Shown here one piece after another: positions 13,168 to 27,480 of a DNA stretch of 64,000 nucleotides. The stretch is taken from contig NC_021674.1 in NCBI RefSeq assembly GCF_000247815.1, forward strand, positions 8,319,611 to 8,383,610. Reading direction: 5' to 3'. Positions within the stretch are counted from its first letter, which is position 1. The number at the start of each line of letters is the position of its first letter. Position numbers and translations under genes: made by a program. The notes beneath the pieces were generated by a model, which saw only the letters and a program-made list of their open reading frames with translations, was not told the DNA's origin and did no database searches. Origin of the DNA: Ficedula albicollis (Eukaryota > Chordata > Aves > Passeriformes > Muscicapidae).

Positions 13168-14256
13168 ATTTCCAAGGGGTTGTTTACCCAGCAGGAGGCC
13201 CGGAGCAGAGAGCCAAGTGCTCCTTTCATGGGCATGGGCTGGCTCCAGATTTACCTCCACACCAGATGCCCTAACCTTCACACTCTGTTTCATCTTCTGC
13301 TAATTAAATATTCAGGACTGGAAGGCAGTGGAGACAGAGATTGATCACTTGATATTTCAGCTGTGATTACTATGAATTCATTCATTTAAACCAATTTGGA
13401 ATTTATTTTTCTTGCTTTTGAAGGCAGCCTTTGGATAGTTTAATAACATTACCTCTATTGACTGCAAAAATAAATATCTGACAGCTCTAGTTTAGCAATG
13501 TCTCATTTGTATGGATGCTTTCTGATGTATAATAATAAATACATCCTTGTTAGGAATATATGATCTATAAATCAAAATTTCCAAAGTCTTTGATTAATCT
13601 TTGTGAGTGGTGTGAGGAAGATTGCTTTCAGCCTGTCACAAGCAATCCCTGCTCTGGGCTCTAGTAGCAACCACTGGCACTGAGGTCACAAGTCAGATTC
13701 TATTCAATCCCGTTTGTTTTCATTTCCCCATAACATTCCGAGACATTCATCTCTGGGGCTAACATTTTCCATGCTGTGCCTCTGCCTGAGGAGGGTTTTA
13801 GACAGCTGTATTTTGGGGGGAAGGGCAGTAAGAGACATTATTTTCCCCCTCCATCCTATGGCAAGGACAGCGGGATAACATTTGCAAAGTAGCACGAAAG
13901 TCCTTCTTCTCTCCAAAGAGATGGATACAACCCACGGCTGGAAGTGGCTGGCTGAGACACATTTACAAGCACACAAAAATATTGTATCAAGCATGAACTC
14001 CAAGGAGCCACATGGGAAACAGTTTGGTAGATCCCCAGACCATCCCAATCCCGCACAGGCAATCCCCATTCTCATTTTTGGGGAGCTCCACTGCCCAGGC
14101 ATCATCCCCTTGACTGGGAGAGGGCAGGGGGCTGGGACATCTCCAAGAGAGTGTAAAATTTCAGAAAGATGCCTGTGCCTCCCTGATACCAGTAGGTTTT
14201 CTGTTTTGTGTAGACCATGGGTTCATGTACACCCTATTCACAGCACTTGAAAAACC
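13168..14256. other. Unique non-coding sequence; AT-rich block 13320-13600
   Basis: The block around 13320-13600 is AT-rich with an even base mix ('tttgattaatctttg', 'gatatttcagctgtgatta') and no repeat signature. This style is common in conserved non-coding elements, but conservation cannot be judged from one sequence. No gene is seen. Confidence 0.35.
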
Positions 14257-14399
14257 TTTTAATTGAGGCTTTTGCATCAGTGAGTTCTTGCTTAAGTGTC
14301 CTGGCCTCCCTTTCCCTGGGTATGTTGTTTTAATTGAGGCTTTTGCATCAGTGAGTTCTTGTTTAAGTGTCCTGGCCTCCCTTTCCCTGGGTTTGTTGT
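14257..14399. repeat. 71-bp tandem duplication
   Basis: Unit 1 (14257-14327) and unit 2 (14328-14399) both begin 'ttttaattgaggcttttgca' and differ at only a few positions, such as cttaag versus tttaag and gtatg versus gtttg. The high identity indicates a recent duplication. Confidence 0.95.
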
Positions 14400-15138
14400 C
14401 TCCACTAATAAAGGTGATGCTAGCTAACAAAAACTTCTTTGCAAAAGTCAGCCTTGAGTTTGGAAATGGCTCACCTTACCTGCCTGTCCACTCCCCACAA
14501 TCAGCCCTGGTCAGTCCTGCAGGTTTATGGCTATGGGACAACCCTCCTGGAAACCTGAGTGACCACATAACATGTTTTCTTCTCCAGCAGCAGGTTTGCC
14601 AGCTCAGAGTAGGAGATCTGGTATCTTCTGACGTGCATTTAGTAAGACAAGTAAAAAATTTGCATAAATCCCAACAGGATTTTTTTTTTTTTGCAACAAG
14701 ATTATGGTTTTACTTAACTCTAGCCTTAACTTAAACTCTAGCTAGGTCTTCCAGATTAAACCTGTACTTTTCAAGCCCACGCAGTTATTCTTAATGGTCT
14801 AAGCTCTTGAGGTTGCCAGAAGTGTAAGGATTCTGCTATGAAAATATCCAAGCACTTTTGATCCTGTGCTTCCAGTGTATCGGGAAGCAGGGAGAAATTC
14901 TTAATGATTCCAAGCCCACTGCAGAGTTAAACTGCAGCGTGATGGTGCTAAGGTTCCCCCTCTGCCTGGAACTGAGACAAGGAGCTAAGATAAGCCTGGT
15001 GCTCTGTTGGCGTCAGCTAGGGTGTCTCTGCAGAATGAGCATATGTTCTCCAGAGCAGCCCCTTCATTTGCTCTTCCCTCATAAACTTTTATGGTATGAT
15101 CTCCACCCCCCGCCTAAATTAAGAACTTTGGCTTTTTT

Positions 15139-15139
<1 letters not shown>
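14400..15139. other. Unique non-coding sequence
   Basis: No gene or known repeat was recognised. A T-run lies at 14681-14692. Confidence 0.5.

Positions 15140-15171
<32 letters not shown>
15140..15171. other. Poly-C tract, 32 nt, abutting poly-T (probable small gap placeholder)
   Basis: Thirty-two C's follow seven T's and run directly into 34 T's (15172-15205). It shares the + strand polarity and poly-T context of the 223-nt tract at 22973. A natural mixed pyrimidine tract is possible because this run is short. Confidence 0.6.

Positions 15172-15205
<34 letters not shown>
15172..15205. repeat. Poly-T homopolymer, 34 nt
   Basis: An uninterrupted T-run, possibly the poly-A tail of a minus-strand retroposon or simply a homopolymer at a contig end. 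The next 40 bases (15206-15245) are unusually rich in homopolymer blocks ('gaggggtttttaaatttt'), as expected of low-quality sequence after a homopolymer. Confidence 0.85.
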
Positions 15206-15210
<5 letters not shown>

Positions 15211-15245
15211 GTTTTTAAATTTTCCCTTCCCTGTGGGGGGTGGGG

Positions 15246-16761
15246 AAGGGCAGATGCTGGGTGACAGAAGATTTCATTGATTAAACTGATGAGATCTTCC
15301 ATGTCCTACCTAAGAAGAAAGCTTGAATAGCTGGTAACTTGAGCAGCTTTCTGAAAGACCTTAATGATTGTCAGGTTGTTAAATTGGCATCCGTGATGCA
15401 TGGTAAAGAGGGAGAAAAATTAGATGGAGTTGCATTAGGCTGGTGAACAAATCTCTAAAGGCTGCAGTCCTCAGAAATGTTCTGCAAACTTGATGGTGGT
15501 GCAGGGATTATATCTGCCAATCACCTTCATAAGAAATCATGAGAAAGAAAAGAATTAGAGGAGACATAGAAATAAGAAATGGAGTTACGTAGGAAAGCAT
15601 GTTAGCAAATGTTTTAAAAGGTAAAGGAGAAATAAATGTTTGTTTTCTCCATGGAGAGAGCTTGCCTGTGGAATCTCCTACATGGGATCCAGGAGAATAT
15701 GGCCAAGCTTGGTGCTGATACAGAGCTGGCCTGGATGGCCTAAACTAACTTAGGAGCTTCAGACTAAATTAACTTGCCAATAAAATTCATTTTGTTAAAC
15801 TGCAAAATTGTATCTGTGCATGCGGGGGAGCCTTCAATATGCATATATGATGCTTATCTCTAAATTATCATGTACCAATTACAAATAGGATCTGATGATT
15901 TGTGAGACTCTGTAAATCATTGTGAAAGCATCAATTTTCAGCTCAGCATAGTCAAAATTGAAAATGGGATGTGAGCAACTCTTGGGAAAGATATCCAGGG
16001 AAGAGCAGATGACATGGTTATCCTGCTTCATAAACCCCACACTTGCACATGGCATGAAGCTTTGTGCTCTCTGCCTCAGAGAATTCCATGGAAGTAGTGG
16101 AGGGACAGGAAGAAGGGATCTGGGAACCAAGGTATAGGTGAATGCTCTTTAAGAAGACTTTTAATATAAGTGGAAAGAAAACAGCTGAAAGGGCTGTGAT
16201 CAGGTCCTTCATGAATAAGGGTGAGAGCAGAGAAAAAGTAGCTGCTGCTTCTCAGCACTGAAAAACCTTCAAAGACGTTTTAAAGAGATATTAAAAGAGA
16301 CTGAAGAGAAGACCCTCTTCCATGGATCCTTTGTCGCATAGTGGAGCCGTGGTGCTCCCTGGCAGAAAGGGCTGCACAAACTAAAGATCTAAATGAGAGA
16401 AAACTTAGGATAATAATTAGAAGTAAGTGTAAGGAGCTCTGTTTGGGTTGGATCCCTCCAAAGGATAACAACAGTGTAGCATACAAGGACAGGTGGCAGT
16501 CAGATTCCGCCGTATATTTGAGAATATCAGTCTATTCTCTTCCACATAATCTCCAGAGCCCAAGTACGAGGTGCCTTGCAGTCAGCATTTTCCACGTGCC
16601 CCTGGGTGACTTGGAACAAGAATGTGAAACGTGTTCTAACAGTTTCAATGCTTGTTCTCAGAAGTGGTAGCATTTTGGTGGCATGGGATCCCATCCCGTG
16701 TGGTTTTTTTTCCTCAGCCTGGGTATCTTTTATAGTGAAAGCACTTTGCACATTTTGAGTT
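15246..16761. other. Unique non-coding sequence
   Basis: No gene is recognised. A vague CR1-like phrase ('gcctgtggaatctcctacat', 15664-15683) is too short to call. Confidence 0.45.
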
Positions 16762-16793
16762 ACTCTAGCAGTGACTGCTTTCACTGCTAGAGT
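16762..16793. repeat. Perfect 12-bp inverted repeat, 8-nt loop
   Basis: The arms actctagcagtg (16762-16773) and cactgctagagt (16782-16793) are exact reverse complements separated by 'actgcttt'. A single strand would form a stable short hairpin. There is no flanking T-run terminator, no target-site duplication and no larger terminal inverted repeat, so I do not assign a function. Confidence 0.9.
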
Positions 16794-19700
16794 GAAAGTG
16801 TGAAAATTTCTTTTTATTTCTACCACTTGCTAATCCTGTTTTGGCTGGTGCAGCCCCTGCAAAGAGCTCTCTCCATGGGATGTGTTACTCGGAAATGATC
16901 CGTACTATTGCTGAGATTTGGGGAGTGCTTTGATCTGTTTTATGATCTGTTTCACTTGCAAAGCAAACTTGTTTGCCCATTTGGTGGAAAGGAGAAAAAA
17001 ACTTGCATTGCTTATTTTATCCCTTTGCTTGACAGGGACAATTTTGCTTTTAAATATTTACCAGATTTTTGAAAGGTGGTGCTTCTAAGGCAGGTTAGGG
17101 GGGCCAGGTAGCACATCCTGAGCATGGGTTTGGGAGGCAGGGATTGCAAATTCCCTGCAGACCCCCAGGGGAAGGGAGACTGTACTGCACAAGGTGGAAG
17201 TACAGGTGGGGAGGGCAGGCTGGGAAAGGATGGGAAGAGGATTTTGTTGGGAAGCAAAGGAAGGGTCTGGCTTTAAGGTGAAAGTGAGGAGACAGAACTG
17301 GAAAAAGGGCATAGGGTAGAGGAAGGGACTGGCTTACCCCTGCTAATTGTGAGGGAGGTTGGGATGGCTTGAGAAAAAGGATGAATCAAAGTATCAGACA
17401 GAGATCAAATGAGAGGAGACAAGGCATGTGAGCCCGTGCCACTTCAAATGTGTTTTTTCTCTGTTAGCCTGAAAGGAAATCCCTAATCCCTGTTTCATTC
17501 TCTGGAGCCAAATGCCTCTTACAGCTTTCATTTGATAATTTGGGAATAGTATCACCTCGGTGGTGTGGTGAGAACAGGTGTATTCATGTGACAAAATAAA
17601 TGTTTCATTAAAAAAAAAAAGTTATACACACAGGAGGTGGTGACTTAGTGATGGACAGACTTCCAGATTCACTTCTGGGGGATTTTTTTATTTGTAGTTT
17701 GGATTGGGAGAGACATCAAGGACCATACCCCTGTTTCCATAAGGTGTGTTAGAAATTTAGCTTAAAAGATGCTCTAGATATAAGAAAGGTTAAACACTTT
17801 TAGAATATCTAAGTATCTCTTATCTTCACAGTACAGTAATTTACTATCAAGTCCTGTGCCTGAGGACAGATGAACAAATTGTGTTGTTTCTGCTTTTCTT
17901 TTGGTGGGCTGATTTCTGCCTGGTAACTCTTCCATATGGCTCCTTCTTTACTACTTCTTCCGTATTAATAACATCCTTGCCTTCCTGACATGTATTTCTT
18001 ATGAGCACTATCAATTCCTCTTGCCCTCATCAATGAAGAAGTCTGGCAAACACATTTATGCTCTGGATCAGATGCCAGTTCTCCAGAGCAAAATGAAATT
18101 TAAGTTACCACAGCTGGTGTTTAAATCTGCTGATGCTGCATTCCCTTGGGAGCAAACTGATTTACTCAGTCTCTACTGAGCAAGTGAAGCAGAGAGGTGA
18201 GCCCAGGTCAGGAAATGGGCAGGGCAGGACCAAAGCATGATGCTGTGGGGAAGGTGGAAAAAAAGCTTTAAATAAGAGCACAATCTCACTGGCAGGAGGG
18301 AAAGGATTCCTCACTTCCCCTTTGGAGGCAGCAGGGGAGATGTGCCCAGGGGCAAAGACAATCACTCCAAGACACATTTGGATTTTAAACTACTCTTACA
18401 TTTTGTTAATAGTCCAGGCTCCTCCTAGCACTGAATTGTGAAATCTTTTCAGACATAATTCTAATAGACTTTCTTTACAGTACAGCAATTATGGTGATTG
18501 ATATGGACAAATGTGATCTTGAAACAGCAATAACGAGACAATATAGCTCAATACTGAAGCAAATGCATTTTGAAAATCAATTTTTGAGATGAAAATTGCA
18601 GGAAAAACCATGCAAGTGTGCGCTTGACTCCCTCAGTCTTGTCTGGCTTTTGTCCTGCAAAACTTTTAGCAGTGACCTCAACCACATTGATGTGGATTAT
18701 TACTCCCTCAGAAGGCTGTGCTGTGACAAATGAGCTTACCTGCTTATACCAAAGGGCTGGAAGTTAAGGTGCATTTCGCTGCATAGTATCTTTTTAGAGG
18801 AAGAGAAAATGTTCTGCAACATGCTCAACAGCATCAAAGAGGAAAATGTGAATCCATTGCAGCTCACACATAAGAACTCACTAAAAATTTGTCCAAGTGA
18901 AAGAGTAGAGATCAGACACTTTACAGAAAAGTGAAATGGGCAGAGCCAGCTCGAGCTGTGGGTCTGACCTAGCAAACAAGTTTACAAATGCACTTCAGCG
19001 CTCACTTGGCGCTGTAAACAAAATATGTGACCAGCTGCTCGCAAATCCTTGTGCACAGGGAGCTGATCTGTAGCAATATTCCCATTTATCACCAGCTTCC
19101 TCCCAAACCTGCCCACCCCTGAAAGCTGGCTGACCTCAGCCCGCCTCTCCTGCAGCTCTGGGCTGCGCAAGCAGGAGTCCGGCGCCTTGCGCTGGTCTTT
19201 GCGCAAGATGAAGTCATCATCGCAGGCTCCGTGGAAATGCCAAGCTCTTCCCTTTCTCCTGGAGCTCCTGACAGCTCGTGCTGTACAGGCTGCACTCCCC
19301 TCTGCTGGAGGGAAGCTCGGTGGGCAAGATTCCTTGGGTTGCCCGTGGAAGCCGCGCTCTTCCTCCAGCCAGGGAGGTTTTCCTTCCCTGAGGGGCGGAA
19401 GGTTCAGTGGGAGGTGGAGGATGCTGTGCCCTGGCAGTGCAGGGGGATGGTTTAATGGCTGCATTTCCTTCTTCTTGTCACTGCAAGGTTTTTCTCTCTC
19501 AGATACCACATTTAACCTGATGCTTTGTCATGACGCTGTCTCTGAGCACAAGCATACATCTTCTGGGAGCTAGCTGGAGTATTTCCCAGATCTGTGCCTT
19601 TTGGTAAACCTGCTAGATTTCTCTTGCTACTATGGGTGATTATAACAACTTTTTCCAAATGATGGAACAAAGATTTTATATGGTTCCCATCTCCTCGTGT

Positions 19701-20320
19701 GTTTGGAGCTGCAGTGCTGCAGGATTTGAACTAGCATGGGTCAGTGATAGAGAAGATGGAGGTATACACAGGAAATTGCGATTTTTAATTCTACATTCTC
19801 AAGAAACTCGGGTGTACATTAGAAAAAAGCAATACAACCTAGGCCACCAAAATGTACCCTTTTAACAAATTCTGGGCTCACAACAGCTCTGTCTGACTCC
19901 AGCAAGACATAACAGGTCGTTTTGAAGGTGCCAGACACTGTAGATTTATCTGTTACTCTGACATTACCCCACTGCTGGGGTAGGGGGAAACGAAAAAAAA
20001 AAACCAACCAAACCCCCCAAAAAACAGCATCAGTTTCTGTTTCCATTTAGCCCAGTAGAAGAAAGAGCACATTAATACCCACTGTCTCCTGGTGAGAGTT
20101 ACACCTCTAATCAGTAAGGGTGGGGACCACTCACACAGCCTGTTTTCCCTGGCGCATCCAGGTTTCTAGGAGCATCTGCTGCAATTGCTGATTCATCACT
20201 CACTGTGTCCACAGTTTCCTTTTCTGTAATTACAGCTGATCTGAGCATGGCCAGAACTCCTGAGCAGGGACTAATGCTGAAAGGGAAGGGGTTGAGTTGT
20301 ACCTGCTTGGGCTAAAGGCC
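16794..20320. other. Unique non-coding sequence
   Basis: No gene is recognised. The ORFs at 18982-19573 overlap on both strands in a GC-richer patch and lack motifs. An A/C-rich low-complexity stretch lies at 19991-20025. Confidence 0.5.
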
Positions 20321-20574
20321 TGTAGGACAAAGGGGAATGGCTTTAGCTGAAAGAGTTCAGGTTCAGATTAAATGATGGGAAGAAAATTCTTCCCTGTGAG
20401 AGTGCAGAGGCACTGGCAGAGCAGCTGTGGATGCCCCATCCCTGGAGGTTTTCCTGGAGAGCTTGGAGCAAGCAGCTCTAGTCAAGATGCCCCTGCCCGT
20501 GGCAGAGGGGATGGAACCTGGTGATCTTTAGGGTCATTTCCAACTCAAACCATTGTATGGTTCTGTGGTTCTGT
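20321..20574 (+). mobile_element. CR1 LINE 3'-end fragment
   Basis: About 254 bp in CR1 order: 'tgtaggacaaaggggaatgg', 'gaagaaaattcttccctgtg', 'gaggcactggcagagcagct', 'atccctggaggttttcctgg', 'ctttagggtcatttccaact', ending in two terminal octamers ('tggttctgtggttctgt'). It is on the + strand, 5'-truncated, with its tail well preserved. Confidence 0.93.
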
Positions 20575-21320
20575 AAAAGCTGCACTTTCTTTTGATTCAG
20601 ACCACAAAGCTCTGCCTCTTCCATCTGGGATAAAAAGGGAAAGTCACTGCAGGACCAGTGTATTCGGGATTTGTCACTGGAAACGGAGTCAGGTGAACGT
20701 GGCCTTAATGACCAGATTTCTTCCTGTTGTGTGAACAGCTCTAATCACTGATTTTATTTGAATGCTGATGTTTCTCATTAATGTTGTGCCAAACTCAGCA
20801 AAGCAAGCTGTGCTGGAATCTGTTGTCCTTGGATCACCCCTCTGAGTTCAGGTGTTAGAAAGGACAGACACACCAAATAGGAAAATGGTGTCTTTTCACC
20901 AAAGTGTTGAGTTGTAGCCTGGCACTGAGAATTCCTTAACTTTCCTTAGTGCACAGTAAAAACTGTGAGGTATTGCAATAATTATTATGGAATTTCTTTA
21001 ACCTGGGGTTTTGTTCTAGTGTTGGAAACTCACCTGACACATACAGAATTATCTTGAAATATTGCCACTCTACTAAAAACTGAATTGGACATTTTTCCTT
21101 AATATCCATTTTGATAATTGTAAATAATCCTAGAAATTGAGAAATGGGAGCATTATATGACTAATTACAAGTGAATCAGCACATTTTACAGGGTCAGTGA
21201 TTTACAGGCTGGGGTTTAACTGCGTGTTCTGCTTAGTTGCACTGCATTAGTGAGGGATTGCCTGAGAAATTCCTGCCTTCAAACAAAACTTTGAAGGGGG
21301 GAAAGCAGGAAGAGAAGAAA
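20575..21320. other. Unique non-coding sequence
   Basis: Nothing was recognised. Confidence 0.45.
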
Positions 21321-21451
21321 AGTCACCACTGGATGTTTTCAAAACTTGACAGGACAAGGGCATGATCAATCAATCTGGTTTGAAGTTTCCCTGCTTTGAG
21401 CAGAGAGTTAGACGTGGTACTCTGGAGGTTGAGTTACTCGATGATTCTGCA
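21321..21451 (+). mobile_element. CR1 LINE 3'-end fragment (diverged)
   Basis: 'ctggatgttttcaaaacttg', 'aggacaagggcatgatcaat' and 'ccctgctttgagcag' follow the CR1 tail layout, ending at a single degraded octamer 'atgattctgc'. Old copy. Confidence 0.75.
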
Positions 21452-23195
<1,744 letters not shown>

Positions 23196-23196
23196 A

Positions 23197-23222
23197 TTTT
23201 TTTTTTTTTTTTTTTTTTTTTT
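23197..23222. repeat. Poly-T homopolymer, 26 nt
   Basis: The right-hand half of the interrupted T tract. It could be the reversed poly-A tail of an insertion, but no retroposon body was recognised to its right. Confidence 0.85.
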
Positions 23223-24835
23223 AATGTTTGAGAAGTACTCTGGAAATACTTTAGCTACTAAGTATCAGTCTTACCTTTTTTAACGGCATTTTGCAGAGCA
23301 TTTGCACATAGCCTTTTCTAGCCCTGACGTACACATCACACCTTTTCCCAGAGCAGGAATATGGGATGCTTTCCTGCCCTCGTTCTGCTGTCTTCTTCAA
23401 AGGGTTCTGCTGGGACTTGCAAACTTAACACAATGGCATGTCCTGTCCTCAAATTCCTGTTTTCCCGCAGCCAATATAACTCCCTTGAATTTTGCCTAGG
23501 ATCACTCAAGCGGTTCCTAAAGTAAAAACCTTGAAAGATTTTTGAAAGCCTTCCCTTCTATGCAGGAAGCTGCCTGTATCAAGTCATCAGGTGTAGAAGA
23601 GAGCCTCAGATGCTGTGCCAAGACATGAAAATGTGTCACCATCTGCAATATCTGCGCTTCAAACTCAGAATCTGCAGCTCAGAAGGAACTTGTGCTGGTG
23701 TGGCAATAAGTTACCTGCTGGTGCCTGCTCCTGAGCCTTGCTCCTGATACTGCCCTGCAAAGGGTTACTTTGAAGAAGGTGGCAAATCGAATTAATCCTG
23801 TGAGGAAACCACATTTTGAGTGATCATTCACTTATTAAAGCAGAGCCAGTGTTTAACATTTCCTCAACGCAGTATTAGAGGGAAGTGAATGAATTATTGA
23901 ATGAACTATCTTCAAAAGTTCCCTAAGGCTTATATCATCTTGCACTTACCAAAAGCACGATGCCTACTGTGCTCAGATAATCTATTTACAAAGCTTTTAA
24001 ATATATTTATGGGTGAGCTTTGTAGGTTTCCCATTTCCAATTAAACAAAGCATTGGCTTCTTTTAGAGAAGCCTTTAAGAAGCACAAAATCTCATTGTTT
24101 AAAATAATTTTGGAAACTTGTTCCCAATTCCCAACAGGCCTTTCTAGTATTTGATCATATTTTTTTTCCCTATAGTGTCATTTTGAATTAAGTAGGTTTA
24201 CCTTGAGTTTGCCATATCTGAGTTCCTTGTGGTGTTCAGGGTGCAGCAGTCTCCCCTGCCTCTTCCCTGACTGCTAAAATCCAGTTGGCAAAGTTTTTCT
24301 GCTCTGCTTGGCCACCACGATGGATGGGGGGTTGTGAGTGTTGCCTTCTCCAGGAGGTTTTGTTCTTTTCTGCAGCTGTTTAATTTCAGACTTGTTTTGA
24401 GAAAGGTCAGCCCCAAAAACTGACAGTAAGATTTAGCTCAAAGTCCCCAGTTATGTAACCAAACACTCTTGCATGTGCAGTTTTAGGGTCCAATGTTGGA
24501 GACAAGATGTTGCTCCTTGGTGAAATTTGGAGTAAATTCTGTGACAGTGAATGAAAAATGTTAGTGGTTTCACTAATAATGATGTAAAACATACAGAAAA
24601 CTTACTGCTCAGAATTTTGTTTAAACGGATATGTTTCAAACATTACAAAGTAATCCCTTTTTCAATCAATTCCTCCCTTTTTGCCTTGTTCTCACAGAAG
24701 GAGCTGTAACCATTTGAAAGTACAAAATCTAAACTGCTTTGCCAGAAAGATTGAAAATGTGGTCCTGGAAGCAGCAATCTACAAATCTACAGCAGCTGTG
24801 GCGCTGTCCAGTGGGAACTTTTGCCTTAATGATTG
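23223..24835. other. Unique non-coding sequence; AT-rich
   Basis: No gene or known repeat was recognised. The segment 23800-24130 is AT-rich with mixed composition. Confidence 0.45.
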
Positions 24836-25053
24836 TTCCAGGAAGAACTTTTTCCCTGTGCAGTGCCCCAGCACTGGGACAGATTGCCAGAGAGCTTGTG
24901 GAGTCTCCCTCGCTGGGGACATCCAAGAACCATTTGGACACCATCCTGTGCCATGTGCTCTGCCACGGCTCTGCCTGAGCAGGGAGGTTGGACCAGGGGA
25001 TCCACAGGGATCTCTTCCTAGCCTGACCCATCCTGGGATTCTGGGACTCTGTA
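24836..25053 (+). mobile_element. CR1 LINE 3'-end fragment
   Basis: 'aagaactttttccctgtgca', 'actgggacagattgccagag', 'gtggagtctccctcgctggg', 'agggaggttggaccaggg' and a terminal 'ggattctgggactctgta' follow the CR1 3' tail. It is on the + strand, about 218 bp. ORFs overlapping it are translations of the repeat. Confidence 0.93.
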
Positions 25054-25870
25054 ATGTCCCAGGATTTTCTTCCGGGAGAAGCAGCGGGACAACAAAAATC
25101 TCTTCTTACAGCACAGTGATCAGCACTGGTATTGGAGCACGTGAAATTGCACTTACAAAGGGTAATTGCGACTTTTAAGAGCCTCAAAATCATCTCAGTT
25201 TCTTGGGGTTATGACTAAATGACAGCATGACTAACAAATAATATCTCAACCTAAATGAAATAATAAATCCCACCACATGAAAGCTTTTTTTTTCGTTCTA
25301 GATATGTTTTGCAGTCACTCCAGTTCTTGCTATGGTCCATCAAGCTACAAAGACACCCAATACAAAGAGCTAAGAGTCATTTGCCTTGATTTAGGGTTTT
25401 CATCTGCTGCACAAGCAGGGAAATTAATTGGAATGGGTGTTCACACTTCAGGGAAAGCAGATATGAGCTGACTGAGATACATAATGACAACTTCTAATTT
25501 GTGCAGGGCAGCCTTCAAATGACTATGGCTTTGGTTCCTTGAGTGAGCAGCCCGATCTCCTTTTCATAGCCTCTGTTTAATATTTTGCTTGTGGGATCAG
25601 TGGAGAAATAAGAAAGAAAGAAAGAAAAAGGTTCATTATACGCATGCATTTTTCAGTGCTTTTGGATACTGTTGTAATTTAATTCCTAAAGGAATGAAAT
25701 TAATGAGCCCTGAAGGTGAACAGCACCAGAAACTTCTATGGGATAGGCTCCAACAGTCAGGATGTTAATTCTGGAAACGTCCATGGTAGTGTGATGGATC
25801 CCCAGCTCTCCTCAGACTCTGTCTCTGCTTGTGGACACTCAGGTTTGCCAGTCTTGCAGATGATGTCAGC
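25054..25870. other. Unique non-coding sequence with short GAAA microsatellite
   Basis: A (GAAA)n run of about 20 bp lies at 25611-25630. No gene was recognised. Confidence 0.5.
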
Positions 25871-26019
25871 GAGCACTTCTTGAAACTTCGGGAGTGTTGG
25901 CCTCACAGTCACCAAAGATCCTGAAGTAAAAGGGCAAGGAGAATCGAGCACTTCTTGAAACTTCGGGAGTGTTGGCATCACAGTCACCAAAGATCCTGAA
26001 GTAAAAAGGCAAGGAGAAG
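25871..26019. repeat. 75-bp tandem duplication
   Basis: Units 25871-25945 and 25946-26019 both begin 'gagcacttcttgaaacttcg'. They differ at two positions (ggcctca/ggcatca and aaaaggg/aaaaagg) before the units end. The unit is a multiple of three, so a 90-codon minus-strand frame stays open through both copies, but both differences would change the encoded residue, giving no sign of protein-level constraint. Confidence 0.95.
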
Positions 26020-27480
26020 GGATCTCCACAAGGCTGGTGACAAAGCTGGTTTTCTCATGAGGAAAAGTTGAGTTTTTATGATGACTTGGTGTCTGTACCT
26101 TCAGAGGAAGGAGATGGAGAGTAGTGCGTGGTAGATCATACGGATGCCTTTGAATTTGTGAAAAACCCCATCAGTGCTTTCTCACATGAGGTTCCTGAGT
26201 GGGTACAGCTGGAACTGGAAGCCCTGTTCAAGCAGAAAAACCTGCTGAGTGACTTATAAAACATCCCAATTTGTTATACTCTGAGTGGATAAACCACTCA
26301 AATTGCCTTCCTCTTGGGATTCTGGAGGTCTTGGTTTAAAATGAAGTCATAGCACAATCTGTCCAAAACAAGTCTCAATGTTTCATTACCAACTTTTGGC
26401 TCTCACTTAGCTTTCAGATATTAGACTTTGGCTTTGGTTGAAGAATCGATGAGTTTAGCTGAAAACCAGACTTTTTTTTGCAGTACACCAACTGAAACCC
26501 CAATTTTTCAGAACAAATCACTCAACGCTTGACTCTGCCAAGGCAGGCACTTGTGATGTCCCACTATGCCCGTTTCATTTGTGCCCCACAGGGTTCCTCA
26601 GAGGCCTGAATATCTTCTGAGTCATCCACATCTACTCCTTGAGCTTCACAAATCCAACCAGAAGCACCCACAGATACTTTGCAAATGAAACACACGGACC
26701 CATTCCAAAGACCAGAGACTTTCTGCAGACCCCCTGGCAGCTTTGGGGTAGTGAGGAATGTTAATTGAAAGCTGAACCACCACTGTTGCTCAAGATGTGT
26801 TTATACCACCTATTGTGGAAGATTTTTGAGCTGTAATTTGAAAGTGTAGGGAAGGCAGGGATGGCAAAACTCTCCCGTGGCAAACAACTCTAAAAGTGCC
26901 AATTAGTCTGAGCAGTGGGGGTCGAGGTAGAGATCTTGATTGTTCACAGATCATCTGGGAACTCAGCATCTGAATGGCACTCGGGAAGGGAACATCCACA
27001 GCCCAGAAGGAGCAATGAGTGCAGGGAGGGTCTGTTGATCCACAGGCATTTCTCTGGATGATCATTATGTGCATTGTCTGCAAAACGAGGGTGATTTGTG
27101 ATTGCAGGTCCTCTGTTAAAGCTGCCAAAGCTGGTTTCCTCCAGGAATCGTCAGAGGATGGGGTGCAAGGTGAATGTGAAGCCAGGCATCAGGCTCTATG
27201 TGTTTTTCCAGTCCAGCACCACTTTTCCCTCCATCGCGTTTTGGATCTGCTCTTGTCCACCTCCATGTGCATCCCTGTGGTTCTGACATGATATGCAAAA
27301 TCCTGCCTTTCTTGCAAACAAATTGCTCTTCCTTTGGCCTGAGTGTTGCCAGAGCTGAACCTGAGGGGCTGTGCTTATCTCTGATGGGACCCAAGCAATG
27401 CGGGAGGGATTTGCTGCTCTCAGGTGGGAGCTGGGCTCCAGACCTACATCCATCAGTCTGTCCCCACCTCGGGCTGCAGG
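26020..27480. other. Unique non-coding sequence
   Basis: No gene or known repeat was recognised. Confidence 0.45.

Noticed and set aside
15640..15760. Possible further CR1 tail
   Set aside because: Only one short phrase resembles CR1, with no terminal octamers and no continuous alignment by eye.
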